In this document: one piece after another, positions 16,794 to 20,620 of the stretch
How the letters are laid out: each line of letters begins with the position of its first letter
Numbering within the stretch: position 1 is the first letter of the stretch
From: Helicobacter sp.
GTDB taxonomy: Bacteria; Campylobacterota; Campylobacteria; Campylobacterales; Helicobacteraceae
DNA length: 20,620 nucleotides
Direction of reading: 5' to 3'
Assembly (NCBI RefSeq): GCF_029067145.1
Contig: NZ_JAIEFA010000076.1
Coordinates: forward strand, 1 to 20,620
Made by a program: the position numbers and the translations under genes
Notes under the pieces: generated by a model
Database searches by the model: none
What the model was told of the DNA's origin: nothing
Seen by the model: the letters and a program-made list of their open reading frames with translations, nothing else

Positions 16794-17099
16794 ATGAAAA
16801 AATTACTTTTAGTGTTTTTTGCATTAGCTGGTGTAGCATTTGCTGCGGAGGGTAACGAGATGTTATTGTCTTATTCTGCGATTGCAGCAGGTGTAGGTTT
16901 GGGTATTGCAGCACTTGGTGGTGCGATTGGTATGGGTAGCACAGCAGCTGCAACAATTTCTGGTATGGCTAGAAATCCCGGTGTTGGCGGTAAATTGATG
17001 ACAACAATGTTTATTGCGCTTGCGATGATTGAAGCACAAGTTATCTATACTCTTGTTGTTGCATTGATTCTACTTTATGCAAACCCATTCTTAGGCTAA
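16794..17099 (+). CDS. atpE: ATP synthase F0 subunit c
   Basis: Subunit c forms the rotating membrane ring of the F1F0 ATP synthase. The 101-residue protein has two transmembrane helices (about 26-54 and 69-97), joined by the polar loop ARNPG (59-63) that contacts F1. The ion-binding carboxylate is E80 in AMIEAQVIY. The first 18 residues (MKKLLLVFFALAGVAFAA) look like a cleavable signal peptide, so the mature subunit would be close to the usual 80 residues. No other atp gene is adjacent: atpE stands apart from the rest of the ATP synthase operon. The ion is probably H+, but sequence by eye does not settle H+ versus Na+. Confidence 0.96.
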   Translation: MKKLLLVFFALAGVAFAAEGNEMLLSYSAIAAGVGLGIAALGGAIGMGSTAAATISGMARNPGVGGKLMTTMFIALAMIEAQVIYTLVVALILLYANPFLG

Positions 17100-17113
17100 T
17101 TTCATAGCTTTTG

Positions 17114-17132
17114 CCTTAGGGATTCCCTAAGG
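17114..17132 (+). terminator. Strong hairpin between atpE and tRNA-Leu
   Basis: CCTTAGGG (17114-17121) and CCCTAAGG (17125-17132) form a perfect 8-bp stem with a 3-nt loop, 15 nt after the atpE stop and 4 nt before the tRNA. Only TTG follows, so there is no real U-run. It may be a weak or partial terminator, an mRNA 3' protection stem for atpE, or a structure guiding 5' processing of the tRNA. Confidence 0.5.
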
Positions 17133-17136
17133 TTGT

Positions 17137-17220
17137 GCGCTGGTGGTGGAATGGTAGACACACCATCTTGAGGGGGTGGCGGGGAGACCCATGCGAGTTC
17201 AAGTCTCGCTCAGCGCACCA
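17137..17220 (+). tRNA. tRNA-Leu (anticodon GAG), CCA encoded
   Basis: A complete class II tRNA can be folded by hand. The acceptor is GCGCTGG with TCAGCGC. The anticodon stem is CCATC with GGTGG around the loop TTGAGGG (anticodon GAG). The long variable arm of leucine tRNAs has GGG and CCC arms. The T stem is GCGAG with CTCGC around TTCAAGT. Discriminator A and genomic CCA follow. It reads CUC and CUU codons. No promoter of its own is evident in the 37 nt after atpE, so co-transcription with atpE is likely. Confidence 0.95.
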
Positions 17221-17300
17221 TTTATTTACTTTCATTCTTTAAACGATTTTTTTATTTAAACATTTATGCTAAGATTCTAATTATTTTAATACAAAGAGCA

Positions 17301-18560
17301 ATGATGTCTTTACAAGAACAATTACACAAAACCAAAGAAAGCAAAAAGATTCTCGCAACCCTTCCTCATCAAACGCGCATTCGTTTTTTATATGATTGTG
17401 CGGATTTGTTGTTGGAATCTCAAAGTGCAATATTAGACGCGAATCAAAAGGATTTGAGTGCGGCAAAAGAGTTAGATTTAAGCAGTGCAATGTTGGAGAG
17501 GTTGGAGCTGAATCCTAAAAAGATTCTAGCTATGGTAGAATCTTTACGCCAAATTGCTGATTTTCCCGACCCTTTAAACAGAATCTTAAGTGGTTTTACA
17601 AATCATTGTGGATTACGGATTGAAAAAGTTAGCGCACCACTTGGCGTGATTGCTACGATTTATGAATCGCGTCCCAATGTAACAAGTGATGTTGCGGCTT
17701 TGTGTTTTAAAAGCGGGAATGCGTGCATATTAAAAGGCGGCAAAGAAGCGCAAAGAAGCAATGAAGCCATTATGCAGACTTTTCATCAAATGTTAAAGAA
17801 ATACCAGTTGCCATTGGATTGTATGGTTTTGTTGCCCTTTATGAAGAATAGAGAGGAGCTAAAAGAGCTTTTAAGTGCAAAAGATTCCATTGATTTGGTG
17901 ATTCCACGCGGGGGAGAGGGGTTGATTTCTTTTGTATCAGAGAATGCGAAAGTGCCTGTTATCAAGCACGACAAGGGTGTTTGCCATATTTTTGCACACC
18001 ACACTTGTAAGATTCCTGAATCTATTGCGGTAATTGTCAATGCGAAAACTTCGCGTCCAAGCACTTGTAATGCTTGTGAAACTCTCCTTGTAGAGCGTGT
18101 CTTTGCAAAGGAGTTTTTGCCACAAGTTGCAGAATCTCTCAAGCAAAAGGGTACGATTCTAAAGGGTGATGAGGAATCTTGTGCGATTCTAAAGGCTAGC
18201 GGAATCGTATGCGAGCAGATTCCATTGGAAGATTATTATATAGAATATGGAGAAAATATCTTAAACTTGCGTATTGTTAAGGATATAGAGGAGGCAATAG
18301 GGCATATTGAGAAGTTTGGGAGCGGGCATAGCGAGGCGATTTTGAGCGAAGATTATAGCACAATAGAGTATTTTTTAAATGCCGTAGATTCTGCCTGTGT
18401 TTATGCGAATGCTTCCACGCGTTTTAGTGATGGTGGGGAGTTTGGCTATGGCGCGGAAGTTGGAATCTCTACTTCCAAAATCCACGCGCGCGGTCCTATG
18501 GGCGTAGAATCCCTAACAATTTATAAATACAAAGTCTATGGCAAGGGACAAGTGCGTTAA
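17301..18560 (+). CDS. proA: Gamma-glutamyl phosphate reductase (glutamate-5-semialdehyde dehydrogenase)
   Basis: ProA reduces gamma-glutamyl phosphate to glutamate-5-semialdehyde with NADPH, the second step of proline synthesis. The 419-residue protein belongs to the aldehyde dehydrogenase superfamily. The segment from PLGVIATIYESRPNV (113-127) through LCFKSGNACILKGGKEA (134-150) is the family signature. Catalytic Cys is C259 in NACETLL. Length is normal. It starts with two ATG codons (17301 and 17304); the ribosome site is weak (AAAGAG). proB, which makes its substrate, is not adjacent. It converges with htpG. A TAAGAT box near 17271-17276 is a possible -10. Confidence 0.95.
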   Translation: MMSLQEQLHKTKESKKILATLPHQTRIRFLYDCADLLLESQSAILDANQKDLSAAKELDLSSAMLERLELNPKKILAMVESLRQIADFPDPLNRILSGFTNHCGLRIEKVSAPLGVIATIYESRPNVTSDVAALCFKSGNACILKGGKEAQRSNEAIMQTFHQMLKKYQLPLDCMVLLPFMKNREELKELLSAKDSIDLVIPRGGEGLISFVSENAKVPVIKHDKGVCHIFAHHTCKIPESIAVIVNAKTSRPSTCNACETLLVERVFAKEFLPQVAESLKQKGTILKGDEESCAILKASGIVCEQIPLEDYYIEYGENILNLRIVKDIEEAIGHIEKFGSGHSEAILSEDYSTIEYFLNAVDSACVYANASTRFSDGGEFGYGAEVGISTSKIHARGPMGVESLTIYKYKVYGKGQVR

Positions 18561-18661
18561 GGAATCGCGGAGTGTTGTTCTTGCAAGAAAAGGATTCCGC
18601 CGAGTGAGATTCTACAAGGAATCGTGGCAATCCACAATTTGAAGTGAGATTGCCCTAGATT
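18561..18661. other. Structured intergenic region between convergent proA and htpG
   Basis: This 101-nt gap is unusually rich in inverted and direct repeats. GGCAATC (18626-18632) pairs with GATTGCC (18648-18654). GCGGA (18567-18571) pairs with TCCGC (18596-18600) around a TTCTTGCAAGAA palindrome; as an alternative, GGAATC (18561-18566) pairs with GATTCC (18593-18598). AGATTCTACAAG occurs twice, near 18607 and 18658, the second reaching into the end of htpG. No U-run marks a classical terminator, but the structures could end transcription from both sides. Confidence 0.4.
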
Positions 18662-20545
18662 CTACAAGCTGTTTTGTAAAAGTAAATTAAGTCGTTTGAC
18701 AAACGCATTCACATCTTTGAGTTTTCCTCCCTCAAGCAGTTTAGCTTCTTCAAGCAATAAATGCGCAACTTCTTCTTGCTTTTGCGCCTCTGCATCTAGT
18801 AGTTTGGTAAGAATTGTATGGTTTGGGTTCAGCTCCAAAATCGGCTTGGGTTCTGGAATATCTGCACCCATACCCATTGCGCCCATTTGTCTCATCATTT
18901 TTATCATCGCAGCATTCGGGTCTTCTGGGTCGCTTACGATACAAGATGGGGCATCAACAAGTCTCGCACTAAGGCGCACTTCTTTGACTTCGCCGCCGAG
19001 TGTTTTGCTAAAAGTTTCTAGCAAAGATTTAAATCTCTCTTTTGTATTTTCCTCTATGCTTTCTTCGCCCAAATCCTCTAACGCTTCTTTGGAAGTAATT
19101 GCGCGTAAAGGTGTCTTGTCATACTCGTGCACCATCGGCATTACGATTCCGTCAATTTCTTCAGCGAAGAGTAAAACTTCAATCCCTTTTTTGTTGAATG
19201 TGTCTAAAAGTGGGGAGCTTTTAAGGAGTTCTAAATCCTCACCTTGCAGATAATAGATTGCCTTTTGCCCCTCATTCATACGCTCTTTGTAGGTTTTAAA
19301 TGCAATTTCTTTTCCTTCGCTTTTGGTAGATTGGAATCGCAAGAGTTCTAATAACTTTTCTTTGTTTTCAAAGTCGCTATAAACCCCCTCTTTTAAGCAG
19401 CGTCCAAACTCTTTGTAAAACTTGCTGTATTTTTCCTCATCTTTTTGGAGTGATTCTATTTCGCTTAAGATTTTTTTTGTAGAAGCGTATTTAATCGTGC
19501 TTAAGATTCTGTTTTGTTGTAGAATCTCACGGCTGACATTAAGCGGTAAATCCTCGCTGTCAATGATTCCGCGCACGAATCGCAAGTAAGAGGGTAAAAG
19601 TTCCTTGTCATCATCGGTGATAAACACGCGCTTGACATAGAGTTTCACGCCACTTTTATAATCCACGCGATACAAGTCAAAAGGTGCAGTTTGTGGGATA
19701 TAAAAAAGCGTGGTGTATTCTAATGTTCCCTCAACTTTCGTGTGAATCCAACAAAGCGGGTCGCCAGAATCGTAGCTTAAATTTTTGTAAAACTCTTTGT
19801 ATTCCTCATCTTTCAAGTCTTTTTTAGAGATTCTCCAAAGTGCAGAGGCTTTGTTGATTTGTTCGTTTTTCTCCTCTATAATTTCTTTTTTATTCTCTCC
19901 CTCTCCCTCGCTTTTGGTTTCTGTATAGTGCAAGAAAATAGGGAATGGAATATGGTCAGAGTATTTTTTGACAATCTCTTCAATTTTCCAACGATTCGCA
20001 AATTCTTTTTCTTCCTCTTTGAGATAGAGCTTAATCTCGCTCCCGTGCGATTCTTTTTCACATTTTTCAATCTCAAATTCTCCACTTCCATCACTAATCC
20101 ACGCAAAACCTTGCGTTTCGCCCGCTTTTTTGGTCGTTACGATGATTTTGCTTGCCACCATAAAGGCAGAATAGAATCCCACGCCAAATTGTCCAATCAG
20201 TGCAGAATCCTTTTTCTTATCCCCGCTTAGTTTAGAGAGAAAGTTTTTTGTGCCGCTTTTGGCGATTGTGCCTAAGTTTTCAATCAAATCTTGCTCATTC
20301 ATTCCGATTCCGCTATCGTTGATGGTTAAAATATTTTTTTCGCTATCAAAGGCAATATCAATTTTGGGAGTAAAATCCAATGTTTTTAGTTTATCGTCCG
20401 TGAGAGTTAAATATTGTAATTTGTCCAATGCGTCCGAAGCGTTGCTAATAAGCTCGCGTAAAAAAATTTCTTTATTAGAATACAGCGAGTGAATCATCAA
20501 GTCAAGGAGTTGATTGACTTCTGTTTGAAAAGTATGTTTTGCCAT
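18662..20545 (-). CDS. htpG: Molecular chaperone HtpG (bacterial Hsp90)
   Basis: A dimeric ATP-dependent chaperone of the cytoplasm. The 627-residue protein is full length. The N-terminal GHKL ATPase domain shows FLRELISNASDALDKLQYL (28-46, with catalytic Glu E31 and Mg-binding Asn N35), DSGIGM (77-82) and GQFGVGFYSA (118-127). The middle domain follows, with GIIDSEDLPLNVSRE about half-way, then the C-terminal dimerisation domain. The charged linker at about 215-225 (EGEGENKK) is short, as usual in bacteria. The start MAKHTFQTEV is typical, with AAAAGGAA about 6 nt upstream. It has its own consensus promoter. The neighbour proA converges on it, so it is monocistronic. Confidence 0.97.
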   Translation of the reverse strand: MAKHTFQTEVNQLLDLMIHSLYSNKEIFLRELISNASDALDKLQYLTLTDDKLKTLDFTPKIDIAFDSEKNILTINDSGIGMNEQDLIENLGTIAKSGTKNFLSKLSGDKKKDSALIGQFGVGFYSAFMVASKIIVTTKKAGETQGFAWISDGSGEFEIEKCEKESHGSEIKLYLKEEEKEFANRWKIEEIVKKYSDHIPFPIFLHYTETKSEGEGENKKEIIEEKNEQINKASALWRISKKDLKDEEYKEFYKNLSYDSGDPLCWIHTKVEGTLEYTTLFYIPQTAPFDLYRVDYKSGVKLYVKRVFITDDDKELLPSYLRFVRGIIDSEDLPLNVSREILQQNRILSTIKYASTKKILSEIESLQKDEEKYSKFYKEFGRCLKEGVYSDFENKEKLLELLRFQSTKSEGKEIAFKTYKERMNEGQKAIYYLQGEDLELLKSSPLLDTFNKKGIEVLLFAEEIDGIVMPMVHEYDKTPLRAITSKEALEDLGEESIEENTKERFKSLLETFSKTLGGEVKEVRLSARLVDAPSCIVSDPEDPNAAMIKMMRQMGAMGMGADIPEPKPILELNPNHTILTKLLDAEAQKQEEVAHLLLEEAKLLEGGKLKDVNAFVKRLNLLLQNSL

Positions 20546-20580
20546 TGTTTTTCCTTTTGAATCATTAAAATTTTCTTGAA

Positions 20581-20608
20581 ATTATAGCAAAAGTTTTGAG
20601 AATGTCAA
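20581..20608 (-). promoter_or_regulatory. htpG promoter, full sigma70 consensus
   Basis: On the minus strand, TTGACA (20603-20608) and TATAAT (20581-20586) are separated by 16 nt. Both boxes match consensus exactly, which is unusual in Campylobacterota, where -35 boxes are mostly absent. An inverted repeat, AAGTTT (20591-20596) and AAACTT (20610-20615), brackets the -35 box and could be an operator. It is not the HspR (HAIR) or HrcA (CIRCE) consensus. Confidence 0.7.
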
Positions 20609-20620
20609 TAAACTTGATAT

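Noticed and set aside
17221..17300. T-run at about 17246 as tRNA terminator
   Set aside because: Only an AT-only TTTAAA self-pairing precedes it; too weak to call in such AT-rich sequence.
18696..19253. 185-codon open frame antisense to htpG
   Set aside because: Serine-rich, low-complexity translation typical of the reverse strand of a real gene; htpG itself is beyond doubt.

Overview
The window looks like core chromosome from a Helicobacter species or a close Campylobacterota relative. It is AT-rich and densely coded. It has an inverting pseudaminic-acid (flagellin sugar) gene set, an F0 c subunit with a signal-like N terminus, and the block purD - RDD protein - lptD - phosphoribosyltransferase - pnp - atpE, an order I recall from Helicobacter pylori. 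No phage, transposase, CRISPR array or defence island is visible. Genus is an inference; species cannot be named from sequence alone.

Layout. 1-1782 (+): a 74-base run of C, then a sulfatase-fold LTA-synthase-like membrane enzyme that is incomplete at its 5' side. 1783-1904: short intergenic stretch with a REP-like dispersed repeat. 1905-4751 (-): operon pseB-pseC-pseF with overlapping or 1-nt junctions, behind a TATAAT promoter. 4784-4898 (-): possible scrap of a decayed gene. 4899-6227 (-): purB, divergent from an RluA-type pseudouridine synthase (6291-7328, +), with a palindrome between them. 7450-8856 (-): gltX. 8970-9473 (-): periplasmic c-type cytochrome. 9587-9783 (+): probable 6S RNA. 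9882-14475 and on into 16689 (+): purD, RDD protein, lptD, PRTase and pnp in tight succession. 16794-17099 (+): atpE with its own promoter, then a strong hairpin and tRNA-Leu(GAG). 17301-18560 (+): proA. 18662-20545 (-): htpG under a near-perfect sigma70-type promoter.

How it fits together. Two genes serve purine synthesis (purB, purD), and the probable 6S RNA sits directly upstream of purD. lptD (LPS export), the LTA-synthase-like enzyme and the pse genes concern the cell surface. pnp, gltX, the RluA-type enzyme and tRNA-Leu concern RNA and translation. atpE and the cytochrome concern energy metabolism.

I found no convincing new multi-gene system. The points most worth checking are the poly-C run inside the first gene, the unannotated 6S RNA locus, the cytochrome with no visible methionine axial ligand, the gene scrap behind purB, and several operator-like palindromes.
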